Shown in pieces: positions 8,756-19,009 of a stretch of 64,000 nucleotides of DNA. Both the position numbers and the translations under genes were made by a program. The notes under the pieces are model-generated. The model saw only the letters and a program-made list of their open reading frames with translations. It did no database searches and was not told the origin of the DNA. Each line of letters opens with the position of its first letter. Position 1 is the stretch's first letter. The DNA is taken from the NCBI GenBank assembly GCA_015709495.1, contig CP054189.1, positions 2,356,001-2,420,000 on the forward strand, in the 5' to 3' direction. This stretch comes from Chthonomonadaceae bacterium. Lineage in GTDB: Bacteria; Armatimonadota; Fimbriimonadia; Fimbriimonadales; Fimbriimonadaceae.

Positions 8756-8949
8756 GGCTTCCTCCCACCTCGAAGATGCGGGCATATTACCCAGGCTCAG
8801 CGACCCGAACGCTGAAAGAAGGGCCCAACTTATCCAAAACTCCCGGCTCCCTATCCCTAGCCCTGCCTGACCCTTCCGGGTAGAATTCGTAGGGTCTTCG
8901 ACAGGGGTCGGCGCGGCGGAGCGCTCATCCGGGGGCCTGGAAGAGTGAC

Positions 8950-10052
8950 GTGCCGAGCTACCTCGTCCTAAGCGACGGTTCCATCTATCAAGGCGAGCCG
9001 CTGGGGTCGCAGGGCGATACCATTGGCGAGGTCGTCTTCAACACCGGGATGACCGGCTACCAAGAGATACTCTACGATCCGAGCTACGCGGGCCAAATCG
9101 TCACCTTCACCTACCCTTTGATCGGGAACTACGGCATCAATGACGACGACTTCGAGTCCGATCGGGTGCAGGTTGCCGGAATCGTCGTCAGGGAAGCCTG
9201 CGAAGTGCCTTCGAACTGGCGCTCCCGTCGTTCGCTTGGCGCGTTCTTGGCAGAAAACGGCGTCACCGGCATCCAAGGGATCGACACCCGGGCCGTCACC
9301 AAGCACATTCGCAGCCGGGGCGTCACGATGGCGACGATCACCTCGGCGCAGCCGGAACTTGCCGCCGAAAGACTCCAGTCGGCCACCGCATATGACGACA
9401 CCGACTTCGTTCAGCGCGTCACGACGAAGGCCCCCTACAAGTGGGGAAGGACCGGCAAGGAGTCGGTCGAGGAGGCTGACGACGAGGGCCGCCCCCGGCT
9501 TGTGGTTCTCGATTTCGGGCTCAAGTTCAACATCCTTCGTAGGTTCTGGCGGGCCGGATGCCGACCCGTCGTCTTGCCCGCGACTGTCACCGCAGACGAA
9601 ATCCGGGCCTGGAAGCCGGACGGCATCCTCCTTTCGCCCGGCCCGGGAGACCCCGCAAGGCTCGGCCCCCAAATCGAAGTCGTGAGCGAACTCCTTGGCG
9701 AACGGCCGCTGTTTGGAATCTGTTTGGGAAATCAAATCCTGTGCCACGCGGTCGGCGGCTCGACGTACAAGCTGAAGTTCGGGCATCGGGGCTCCAACCA
9801 GCCGGTCAAGGACCTCGAAACCAACACGAACACCATCACCTCGCAGAACCACGGATACGCGGTCGACGCGAACTCGCTTTCGGGCACAGACGCGCGAGTC
9901 ACCCAGATCAACCTCAACGACGAGACGGTCGAAGGGATCGACGTCCCCGGCGCGGACGCTTTCGCGATTCAGTACCACCCCGAAGCCGCTCCGGGCCCTT
10001 GGGATTCCCGCCCGTACTTCGAGAAGTTCGTGGGCCTGATGGGGGCCATGCG

Positions 10053-10056
<4 letters not shown>
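8950..10056 (+). CDS. carA: Carbamoyl-phosphate synthase small (glutaminase) subunit
   Basis: This 368-residue protein releases ammonia from glutamine for carbamoyl phosphate synthesis (pyrimidine and arginine pathways). The N-terminal CPSase small-subunit domain contains '[19 protein letters not shown]'. The class I amidotransferase domain has nucleophile C258 in 'FGICLGNQ' (N where H is usual) and the H343/E345 pair in '[10 protein letters not shown]'. Translation starts at a GTG. A TAGAAT at 8881-8886 could be its -10 box. The stop overlaps the start of the next gene by ATGA, so translation is coupled to the first half of the large subunit. Confidence 0.96.
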
Positions 10057-11801
<1,745 letters not shown>

Positions 11802-11903
11802 CCCCAAGACCTGAAGATCGCACAGCGTTTTTTGGGAACTAAGTGTATATTCAAAACATTAGACCGTTTGTCGAGCCGCGTCCGGCTCGCTGGAGGAAAG
11901 TGA

Positions 11904-12455
11904 ATGAATCGTAAGTTTCTCATTGCCGCGTCCGCGCTCTCTCTTCTCGTCGTCCCCGCGCTTGCCAATTGGGCCGAATCGGGCCTGAACGTGGGCGAGA
12001 CGGTCACGCCGTTCTACCCGAGCCACATCGCCGGGCCCGACAAGGGAACGAAGAACTGCCCACCTTGCACCTATGGCAATCGGCCGGCCGTTCAGGTTTG
12101 GTTCCATAATGAGGACAAGAACAACGCCGCCGGGATTCTCACCGCGCTGCACACTGCCGTCGAGTCCAACAAAGCCAAGGAGTTCAAGGCCTTCGGAATC
12201 TTCGTCGCCGACTGCGAGATGTGCATCACGAACACGAACGCCGTCGTCGAAATGCTGAAGTTCAACAACGTCGGCATCGCGACAGTTACTCACGACGACC
12301 CGGCGCCCAAGAACTACAAGATCGACACCTCGGAAGAGGTAAAGAACACGGTGCTTGTTTACGTGAACAAGAAGGTCGTGGCCAAGCTCGTCAACGTCAA
12401 GGCGGATAAGGCCGGCCTTGCCAAGCTGAACGAAGCGATCACGAAGTCCCTGTAA
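11904..12455 (+). CDS. Secreted thioredoxin-like protein with CPPC motif
   Basis: This 183-residue protein has a signal peptide of about 21 residues (cleavage after ALA) and a good ribosome binding site (GGAGG). The segment 'KNCPPCTYGNRPAVQVWF' places a CPPC motif before a beta strand, as in redox-active thioredoxin folds. Two further cysteines lie in 'VADCEMCIT', and 'NTVLVYVNKKVVAKLVNVK' looks like the closing strands. A role in periplasmic thiol or metal chemistry is inferred; no specific partner is known. It sits between the two carB halves in the same orientation and is followed by its own terminator. Confidence 0.6.
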   Translation: MNRKFLIAASALSLLVVPALANWAESGLNVGETVTPFYPSHIAGPDKGTKNCPPCTYGNRPAVQVWFHNEDKNNAAGILTALHTAVESNKAKEFKAFGIFVADCEMCITNTNAVVEMLKFNNVGIATVTHDDPAPKNYKIDTSEEVKNTVLVYVNKKVVAKLVNVKADKAGLAKLNEAITKSL

Positions 12456-12472
12456 CGACGATCGAGTACCTC

Positions 12473-12511
12473 ACAACGGCAGGACCCGCAATTCGCGGGC
12501 CCTGCCGTTGT
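12473..12511 (+). terminator. Intrinsic terminator of the CPPC protein gene
   Basis: A long hairpin pairs ACAACGGCAGG...CCCGC with GCGGG...CCTGCCGTTGT around AATT, with one bulge, and is followed by ATTTT. It starts 17 bases after the stop codon. It should separate this gene's transcript from the downstream half of carB. Confidence 0.8.
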
Positions 12512-12546
12512 ATTTTGGGAGGCGACCGCGTTGAAGAGGGTGTCGC

Positions 12547-13110
12547 TCACCGCTTCGACTTCCTCGCTCCACAAAGCCTCTCGGTAAAGCCCCCTTCGTT
12601 CTCAAAGGAGTTCGCCTGAGACTGGATTTGTCTCGTGAGCAGGGCAGTGGCCACGGCGATCAGCGCAAGGGCAGCGTTGGCGCGGATTTCGGGTTCGGGG
12701 GATAGGGTGGACGAAATGGATTGGATCCAAGCATCGATATCGTCGAGGGATCGGGGACGGGCGTCGATGAGGCGTTGCCGTCGGGCGTCGTCGCGGTCCC
12801 ACTGAAGCAGCTTCCTGTGTCGCAGGAAGTCCTCGTAGTCAAGGCGCAGCTCCTCCAGGCTCGCACGCGCCACGCTGGTGAGCTTCATTTCCATCTTCTT
12901 GGACGTCGCGCTCACCTGGCTGCCTTCTGCGATGTTCTGTACACCTGAGCGAGCCGCCTGCACCATCTGATCCCTGGTTCGGCTCCTCGAGTCCACATAT
13001 CGGTCTACAAAGTCCACCGTCAGGTCGTAGGCCAACTGCGCAACCTGAAAGGACTTGAGGTTCCTATATCCGCCATGCCTCGGAATCAATCCATCGTTCA
13101 CTCTGTCCAC
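12547..13110 (-). CDS. Four-helix-bundle protein (S23/23S rRNA intervening-sequence type)
   Basis: This 187-residue protein matches the four-helix-bundle family: 'YRNLKSFQVAQLAYDLTVDF' is followed by 'RDQMVQAARSGVQNIAEGSQ' and 'MKLTSVARASLEELRLDYED'. Family members are found in 23S rRNA intervening sequences and, as Avd, in diversity-generating retroelements; most free-standing copies have no known role. The GTG start lies inside a 9-bp tandem repeat (GTGGACNNN), so the first residues are repeat-encoded (M-D-R-V-N-D). The C-terminal 60 residues are less conserved. It is the only leftward gene between the carB halves. Confidence 0.8.
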   Translation of the reverse strand: MDRVNDGLIPRHGGYRNLKSFQVAQLAYDLTVDFVDRYVDSRSRTRDQMVQAARSGVQNIAEGSQVSATSKKMEMKLTSVARASLEELRLDYEDFLRHRKLLQWDRDDARRQRLIDARPRSLDDIDAWIQSISSTLSPEPEIRANAALALIAVATALLTRQIQSQANSFENEGGFTERLCGARKSKR

Positions 13111-13194
13111 TTAGTCCACTCCGTCCACTTAGTTCACACGGTCCACCCAGTCCACTCCGTCCACCCAATCTTCGCTGTCCACCCAGTCCACCCC
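13096..13194. repeat. 9-bp tandem repeat, 11 units of GTCCACNNN
   Basis: Eleven 9-base units run head to tail with consensus GTCCACNNN (GTGGACNNN... read on the minus strand as NNNGTGGAC). Eight units are exact in the first six bases, two read GTTCAC and one is degenerate (ATCTTCGCT). Read leftward, the repeat is in frame with the four-helix-bundle gene and encodes V-D-x units, broken upstream by TAA codons in two units. It covers that gene's start codon. Confidence 0.9.
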
Positions 13195-13326
13195 TTCCCC
13201 CAAAAAGCCTACTGATTCCCCCATCCAGGAATCTCGGCCGTCCGTTCTCCCCGCGGACCTTCAGGTAAAGCCACGTCGTACAGTGACCGGAAAGCCAGAC
13301 GACGGCAGGGAGGGGGAGGCGTCGGA

Positions 13327-13332
13327 TACAAT
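13327..13332 (+). promoter_or_regulatory. Candidate -10 box before the second carB half
   Basis: TACAAT lies 11 bases before the ATG of the C-terminal carB gene, which has no Shine-Dalgarno. This placement would give a nearly leaderless mRNA. No -35 match is seen. Confidence 0.3.
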
Positions 13333-13343
13333 ATCCTTTTGAA

Positions 13344-15053
13344 ATGCCACAGAAGGTGCTCGTGCTCGGCTCCGGGCCGATTCGGATCGGACAAGGAATC
13401 GAGTTCGACTATTCCTGTGTCCACTGCGCTTGGGCTTTGCAGGACATGGGGTACGAGGCGATCCTTCTCAACAACAACCCCGAGACCGTTTCGACGGACT
13501 TCGACACCGGGGATGCCCTTTACTTTGAGCCTGCGACGCTGGAAGACGTCCTGGACGTGTACCGGCGGGAGTCTCCAATCGGCGTGGCGGTGCAATTTGG
13601 TGGGCAGACCGCGATCAACCTCGCGCAGGGGCTTCATGACCGGGGCTTGAATATCCTAGGGACCTCGGCCGAGGCGATCGCATTGGCGGAGGACCGAGAC
13701 CAGTTCGAGCGGTTGTTGCGGCGGCTGGGGATCCCCAAACCTCCAGGTAGGGCGGTGCGAAGCTTATCGGAGGCGCTGGAGGTGGCCGAGGAGATCGGCT
13801 TTCCGGTGCTGGTTCGCCCGAGTTTCGTGCTGGGGGGCAGGGCGATGGAGATCGTTTTCGACGCGGAGCAGCTCCGTCGCTTCTATCGGATCGCGGAGGA
13901 CGAATCGCCGGGCCAGCCGGTCTTGATCGACAAGTATATGCAGGGGATCGAGGCCGAGGTCGACGTGATCTCAGACGGCGAGGCGACATTGGTGCCGGGC
14001 GTGATGGAGCACATCGAGCGGGCCGGAGTCCATAGCGGCGACTCGATGGCCGTGTTTCCCCCGGTGAACCTCTCGGACCGGGTGATTTCGCGGATGGTGG
14101 CCGCCGCTTGCGACCTTGCGCGAGAGATCGGGGTTCGGGGGCTGATGAACATCCAGTTCGTGGTCGCTCCGACCGAAGGTTCGGGGGGCGAGGCCGTCCC
14201 GCAGATTCTGGAGGTGAACCCTCGCGGCTCGCGCACGGTTCCTTTCTTGGCGAAGGTAACGGGGATTCCGATGGTGGACCTCGCTACGCGGGCGATGATG
14301 GGGCAAAGCCTTTCGGAACTAGGGTACGAGTCGGGGCTTTGGCGGCTCGACGCTCGCGGAAGGCTTCATGGGGCGGAGCCTGAGGTGCGGTCGAAGTCCA
14401 AGGGGACGGTACTTTCCGAGGCGGAGATCTCGCGGCTGTCGGATGGGAGCGCGGACACGCGGAGCCTATTCTCGGGCGCGCCCTTCTATGCGGTAAAGGC
14501 CCCTGTCTTCAGCTTCCAGAAGTTGGCGCGAGTCGAGCCGAGTCTTGGCCCTGAGATGAAGTCGACGGGTGAGATCATGGGGATCGATTCGACGTTCGAG
14601 GGCGCGCTCTATAAGAGCCTGGTGGCGTCTGGGATTTCGCTCCCGACTGGAGGGGTGGTGGTGATCAGCGTCAACGATGCCGACAAACCGGCGGCCATCG
14701 AGATCGCGAAGAGTCTCTCGGCGCGGGGACACGAGATCGCATGCACGGGCGGAACTCACCGGACCTTGCAGGCTGCGGGCGTGGGGAGTCAAAGGGTCGC
14801 CAAAATCAGCGAGGGTTCGCCGCATTTGCTCGACCTGGTGATGTCGCGGCGGGTCAGCCTGCTGATCAACACTCCCGGGACAGACGCGGAGACCGAAGCC
14901 GAGGCGTCTCGTATTCGGAGGGGATGCATCGAAACGGGCGTTGCTTGCATCACAAACATCGACACGGCGGAGGCCCTGGTGAAGGCGCTGCCGTTCTTCG
15001 AGGACCCTTTGGGAGTCTCGTGCCGTCGGCTCGACGAGTACTTCGGGCAGTAG
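13344..15053 (+). CDS. carB: Carbamoyl-phosphate synthase large subunit, C-terminal half
   Basis: This 569-residue protein is the second half of CarB: the carbamoyl-phosphate ATP-grasp domain plus the MGS-like allosteric domain. It starts 'MPQKVLVLGSGPIRIGQGIE', which in intact CarB lies mid-protein. It contains 'EVNPRGSRTVPFLAKVTGIP'. The C-terminal 140 residues form the regulatory domain ('GGVVVISVNDADKPAAIEIA', 'CTGGTHRTLQAAGV', 'LLINTPGT'). It must pair with the 10053 gene product to form a working subunit. No ribosome binding site is evident, and its expression cannot be coupled directly to carA because 1.5 kb, including a terminator and an opposing gene, lie between. Confidence 0.95.
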   Translation: MPQKVLVLGSGPIRIGQGIEFDYSCVHCAWALQDMGYEAILLNNNPETVSTDFDTGDALYFEPATLEDVLDVYRRESPIGVAVQFGGQTAINLAQGLHDRGLNILGTSAEAIALAEDRDQFERLLRRLGIPKPPGRAVRSLSEALEVAEEIGFPVLVRPSFVLGGRAMEIVFDAEQLRRFYRIAEDESPGQPVLIDKYMQGIEAEVDVISDGEATLVPGVMEHIERAGVHSGDSMAVFPPVNLSDRVISRMVAAACDLAREIGVRGLMNIQFVVAPTEGSGGEAVPQILEVNPRGSRTVPFLAKVTGIPMVDLATRAMMGQSLSELGYESGLWRLDARGRLHGAEPEVRSKSKGTVLSEAEISRLSDGSADTRSLFSGAPFYAVKAPVFSFQKLARVEPSLGPEMKSTGEIMGIDSTFEGALYKSLVASGISLPTGGVVVISVNDADKPAAIEIAKSLSARGHEIACTGGTHRTLQAAGVGSQRVAKISEGSPHLLDLVMSRRVSLLINTPGTDAETEAEASRIRRGCIETGVACITNIDTAEALVKALPFFEDPLGVSCRRLDEYFGQ

Positions 15054-15061
15054 AGCCGATC

Positions 15062-17269
15062 TTATCGGGGAGGAGGCGGGTTGCCGCGTCCCATGTTGCC
15101 GAAGTTCGGCATTGTTTTCTTGAGTTCCGCTACCTTTTCGTCGATCAATTTCGAGAGGCCCGGAGGAAGTTGTGAGAGGGGAGTAAGGGGAGCGTCCTTG
15201 GGAACCCGGTCGTCGTTGAGAGTTTTCTCGGCGCGGACTCTTGGGGCGACGTGAAAGTTGAACTTGAGGGTCGAGCGCGACCCGAGCCTAAGGCCGTCCA
15301 TCGTGGGCATCCCACCACTCATGCTCGCAAAGTTCGGGTCTTCGGAGAACCACCGGAACAGCGCGAGTTCGTCGGCGCCCAGCGCAAAATCGAAGCCTGG
15401 GGGCCAATTTCCCCCGGCGGGCGCGCCGATGATCGACTCACTCGCATCGAGGGCCAAAGCCCCTGCCGGCGGCAGCCCGTTGGGCATGACCTCGGTCGGC
15501 TCGTCGCGAAAGTCCTGGTGATTGGAGGGAGCGAAGTCCTCCATCATCGAGAAGAACGAAAGGGCGCTGGGCGGGGCGGTTTGACCCCGGTCGACGGTGA
15601 GCTTTGTACTCGGCCCAAAGAGGATTTTGGAGGTTTGGGCCGAGATGCCGGGGGTGAGTTGGCTAAAGCGAAGCGTCCCGCCTTGGGTCAGGTTTGCGAG
15701 AATTCCCGGCGGGAGCATCCCGTAAAGCCGGAGCATGTTCCAGTCCGGCATACGCATCCCCGAGTTCAGCGTCTGCGGAGCAAAGCGGACGAGGTGCAGC
15801 ATGGCGACCTGGTTCTCCATGGGCGCGGGCGAAGTGAGGGCGTACTGGGCGATGTCAGCGAGCCTTGCGCCGGCGTTGGCTTTGCTGGCGGCGATCAAGC
15901 GGGTCAGAGCCAGGCGGTCGGACCTCTCGTTACGAGCGGCTTCGGCGAACTTGGGTCGCACCTCGAGCCACCCCACCGTTTCTGCGACTTCGCACTCCAT
16001 GGAGTCTTGGAGCAGCTTCAGATAACGGCTGGGCGTGAGGTCTTGCGAAAGCCCGGTGAGCATCGACAAGCCAGAGGCGGCGTCCGGGAGATTGGCCACG
16101 ACGTTACGTTTCTTCGCCAGGGCGACCGCCGGAAGCGCTGAGGCATGGACAATGCGCAAGGGGTCGTTCAGGTCGGGGCGACTCAGCCACTCATCGACCG
16201 CGGGTTCAAAGTTCGGAGCCGTGCCCATGCTCCCGAACGTCTTGAGCACCGACGTACTGATCTCGTCGAACTTGATGGGATCTTCCTTGGGCGCTGGGGG
16301 CTGGTCGGATTGCGGTTTCGTTTCGCCTTCTGGTTCCACAACGTCTGTGCTCGCGGACACCATCATCCCGCCGAAGCCTGGCATCCTTCCCAACCCCTCG
16401 CCTGCGAGGACCGTGGATTCTTCGAGCAGGACCTCTCCTGATTGACCGTAGAGCCGGAAGGCCAGGTTGATGCCAAAGGACACCTGAGGCGACTCAGCGA
16501 CGAGCAGGGCTTTGGCGGGAGGCTCGGTGATAGGCTTTTCTCGCCTGGACCCCCCAAACATCCCCAGCAATCCCTGGAGCGCGGCTGCCCCTTCGTCGTC
16601 ATCGACCGCGGTTTCACGGGGAGGGGCTTTGGCGACCCTTGCGTTGTGCGAAGCGACGAGGCGGTCGACCATGGGACCGATGTTACGCGGAAGCGGACGC
16701 TGCATTCGGTTGGGCGAAGAGGAGAACACGACCCGGTTGCCGCCGATCGCTTGCGTAAGGTGGTTGGCGTCGATCAAGGGCAATAGATCGGCGAACACGC
16801 GATTCGACATGCCGAACATGAATCCAAACATTTCAGCGTCGGCACCCTCCGAGGGTTCCTCTTGGGCTCGATTCGCTGCCTGGTTGGCGGTTTTCACCAG
16901 TTGCTGAACCGCCTTCCGAACGGCCGCGAGCCTGATTTGGTACTCCGCCTGCACTTCGCGCCCCTGTTGAGCAGCGTTCCGACCGAGCCGACGCGCCTCG
17001 CCGTCCTGACTCCACTCCCCGCTCGTCACCTTGGCGATCCGTTGGAGAACCTCATCGAGGGGTCGCTCGGCAACCGAAAGAAACACGACCGGTGAGGCCA
17101 TGCTTGGAGAAACCTCGAGCTTCGCGCCGGTCGCCTCGGCGATCTTGGCTACGACTTGTGATACTCTTGCGGGGCCGAACGTGAGGGTCAGCGATTCCTT
17201 CTGCAAGGGCAGGGAAGAGGCCGGAGTCGGCGCGAGCAAACTGAGAGCGACCAGGGTTGGAAGGATCAT
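15062..17269 (-). CDS. Secreted protein with N-terminal STN/secretin-like domain, unknown function
   Basis: This 735-residue protein has a signal peptide (about 20 residues). Residues 26-90 ('LTLTFGPARVSQVVAKIAEA', 'PLDEVLQRIAKVTSGEW') resemble the STN domain of secretin and TonB-dependent transporter N-termini, including paired hydrophobic helices. A basic, Q/A-rich helical stretch follows (residues 95-140). The rest is not recognised: it has many FG/MFG-containing loops and ends in PPPPR. Its ATG overlaps the stop of the VanZ-like gene by ATGA, so the two are translationally coupled. Its 3' end meets the second carB half tail to tail, 8 bases apart. Confidence 0.55.
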   Translation of the reverse strand: MILPTLVALSLLAPTPASSLPLQKESLTLTFGPARVSQVVAKIAEATGAKLEVSPSMASPVVFLSVAERPLDEVLQRIAKVTSGEWSQDGEARRLGRNAAQQGREVQAEYQIRLAAVRKAVQQLVKTANQAANRAQEEPSEGADAEMFGFMFGMSNRVFADLLPLIDANHLTQAIGGNRVVFSSSPNRMQRPLPRNIGPMVDRLVASHNARVAKAPPRETAVDDDEGAAALQGLLGMFGGSRREKPITEPPAKALLVAESPQVSFGINLAFRLYGQSGEVLLEESTVLAGEGLGRMPGFGGMMVSASTDVVEPEGETKPQSDQPPAPKEDPIKFDEISTSVLKTFGSMGTAPNFEPAVDEWLSRPDLNDPLRIVHASALPAVALAKKRNVVANLPDAASGLSMLTGLSQDLTPSRYLKLLQDSMECEVAETVGWLEVRPKFAEAARNERSDRLALTRLIAASKANAGARLADIAQYALTSPAPMENQVAMLHLVRFAPQTLNSGMRMPDWNMLRLYGMLPPGILANLTQGGTLRFSQLTPGISAQTSKILFGPSTKLTVDRGQTAPPSALSFFSMMEDFAPSNHQDFRDEPTEVMPNGLPPAGALALDASESIIGAPAGGNWPPGFDFALGADELALFRWFSEDPNFASMSGGMPTMDGLRLGSRSTLKFNFHVAPRVRAEKTLNDDRVPKDAPLTPLSQLPPGLSKLIDEKVAELKKTMPNFGNMGRGNPPPPR

Positions 17270-18114
17270 GACGGTGGTTCCTCGGTGCGTTCGATTGATT
17301 GTACGTCAGTCTGGCGAAAAGGTTGCTTTCTTCCGCCTCTCGAAACGAAGAGCGCCAAGACGACGAACACGACCGCTCCCGCGAGATCGAGCCCCACGTC
17401 GGCAAGGCTCCCGGTGCGGCCCACCGAGAACCCCTGGCGCGCTTCATCGAACGCTCCGATCAGCGTAGCGAACGCCAAGGCCAACAGCGCCGCCAGGTGG
17501 CGTGAGACCGTCCAAGCCGCCGCAGCGAAGAAACAACCTGCGGCAAGTCCATACGCCAGGAAGTGAACCGACTTCCGGAAGGCGACCACCAAGCGGTGCG
17601 CTTCGGGTTCGCTGAGGTCAAACGTTCGGATCAGCCACTCGACCATTCCGCTCGCTCCGCCTCCCTCGCCGCTGAGTCCGCCGACGGTCAGGGCAAAGAG
17701 AACGCAAATCGAGAACAGCGCCACGGAAGCTGAGGAGGGTTGGCCCCTTCGCCAGCCGAGGAAGCCGTGCAGTAAAGTGCCCACCGCAACGACCCACCCA
17801 AGCGCCGCCGCCGACGGTGGAAAGTACTTCACGAGGGTCGATTGCGCGCCCATGTCCCGAGTCCATGCTTCGAGCGCCCAAAGGCCGGGAAGGCCGCTGA
17901 AGAGCGCGGCAGCGTGGAGTCGAAATTGGGCTGCGCGGGCCCACAAAAACATCATCGATGCGTCTGCCGCAACTAACGCCGGAAGCTCCCGACCCTCAGC
18001 TTGATTGGGAGTCACCACGAACAGCCCCAAGACGGCGAGAGCGAAGCCCATGCTCGTCAGGAGAAGCACGTTCGGAAGGGCATGACGCGCCAACACAGCG
18101 CCATTTTGATCCAT
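17266..18114 (-). CDS. VanZ-like integral membrane protein
   Basis: This 282-residue protein is highly hydrophobic, with about seven membrane segments. The C-terminal 110 residues match the VanZ-like family: 'RKSVHFLAYGLAAGCFFAAA', then 'GAFDEARQGFSVGRTGSLAD', then 'GLDLAGAVVFVVLALF'. VanZ gives low-level teicoplanin resistance in enterococci, but most relatives are uncharacterised. The ATG at 18114 is chosen because longer versions would run into the divergent surE gene. Its stop overlaps the start of the STN-like gene, indicating an operon of two. Confidence 0.75.
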   Translation of the reverse strand: MDQNGAVLARHALPNVLLLTSMGFALAVLGLFVVTPNQAEGRELPALVAADASMMFLWARAAQFRLHAAALFSGLPGLWALEAWTRDMGAQSTLVKYFPPSAAALGWVVAVGTLLHGFLGWRRGQPSSASVALFSICVLFALTVGGLSGEGGGASGMVEWLIRTFDLSEPEAHRLVVAFRKSVHFLAYGLAAGCFFAAAAWTVSRHLAALLALAFATLIGAFDEARQGFSVGRTGSLADVGLDLAGAVVFVVLALFVSRGGRKQPFRQTDVQSIERTEEPPS

Positions 18115-18190
18115 CGGCCCGATCCGCTGAACCTTCCCCTTAGGTTGGCCCAGCTTCGAAGCCTTGGAAACGGGTAGATAGGGAGTTCTT

Positions 18191-18943
18191 ATGCGAATTC
18201 TGGTCACCAACGACGATGGCGTTCGCGCCGAAGGCTTGCAGGCGCTGGTTCGGGCTCTCGAAGGATTCGGCGAGGTCAAAATCGTTGCGCCCGACCATGA
18301 GCAAAGCGCCTGTGGCCATGGGATGACCCTGCGGAGACCGCTCCGAGTCTGGCCGGTCGAGTGGGATGGCCACGAGGCCTACGAAGTGGACGGGCTACCG
18401 GTGGACTGCATCAACGTGGGGTTGACGGTAGCATGGCCGGAGGGTTGCGATCTGATCTTGAGCGGGATCAACAACGGCCCGAACCTGGGTTTCGACGTTA
18501 CCTACAGCGGCACTGTAGCTGGCGCTATCGAGGGCGCGATCAATGGGATTCGGTCAATTTCGATCAGCATGGCGGTGTTCGTTAGCGGCGCCCCGTATCA
18601 CTACGAAACCGGCCAGGCCTGGCTCAAGGAGCATCTGCCGTTGCTGCTCGAATTGCCTAACCCCCCATTGAGTTTCTTCAATATCAACGTCCCTGCAATC
18701 GCCGCGGCGCAGTTGCGGGGCCATAGATTCGTCGCCATGGGAAAGAGAGTGTATGAGGACCGAGTCATTCGCCGCGAGGACCCTTGGGGCAGGCCGTACT
18801 ATTGGCAAGGCGGCAGCGTCGTGATGAGTGAGGAGCAACCGGGCACCGACGTGGAAGCCGTACGACAAGGCTACGTTGCCATCACGCCCCTCTCTCTCGA
18901 CTGGACTCACCCTGCCTTGCTCGCCGAGATCGAAGGGAAGTAG
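18191..18943 (+). CDS. surE: 5'/3'-nucleotidase SurE
   Basis: This 250-residue protein is a metal-dependent phosphatase for nucleoside monophosphates in the cytoplasm. The metal and active-site motifs are present: 'MRILVTNDDGVRAEG' (N7, D8, D9), S39 in 'PDHEQSACGHGMTLRR' and 'LSGINNGPNLGFDVTYSGTV'. Length is normal. The ATG has an AGGGAG site 7-8 bases upstream. It diverges from the VanZ-like gene across 76 bases and converges on flagellin, sharing a terminator hairpin. Confidence 0.96.
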   Translation: MRILVTNDDGVRAEGLQALVRALEGFGEVKIVAPDHEQSACGHGMTLRRPLRVWPVEWDGHEAYEVDGLPVDCINVGLTVAWPEGCDLILSGINNGPNLGFDVTYSGTVAGAIEGAINGIRSISISMAVFVSGAPYHYETGQAWLKEHLPLLLELPNPPLSFFNINVPAIAAAQLRGHRFVAMGKRVYEDRVIRREDPWGRPYYWQGGSVVMSEEQPGTDVEAVRQGYVAITPLSLDWTHPALLAEIEGK

Positions 18944-18969
18944 AAAAAAAGCCCCGAGCGTGTCGGGGC
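18944..18969 (-). terminator. Intrinsic terminator of the flagellin gene
   Basis: GCCCCGA (18951-18957) pairs with TCGGGGC (18963-18969) around GCGTG. On the minus strand it is followed by a run of seven Ts (18944-18950). It lies 41 bases past the flagellin stop. The hairpin also sits right after the surE stop codon, so it may serve both converging genes. Confidence 0.9.
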
Positions 18970-19009
18970 CAAGAGGATAGGAGGAGGTTCTTTCGTCTAT
19001 TCCCGGGGC

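Noticed and set aside
13096-13194. CRISPR array
   Set aside because: Units are 9 bases with only 3 variable bases and no spacers; it is a simple tandem repeat in frame with a gene.
12547-13194. Diversity-generating retroelement accessory (Avd-like) locus
   Set aside because: The four-helix-bundle protein is related to Avd, but no reverse transcriptase, template repeat or variable repeat was found nearby.
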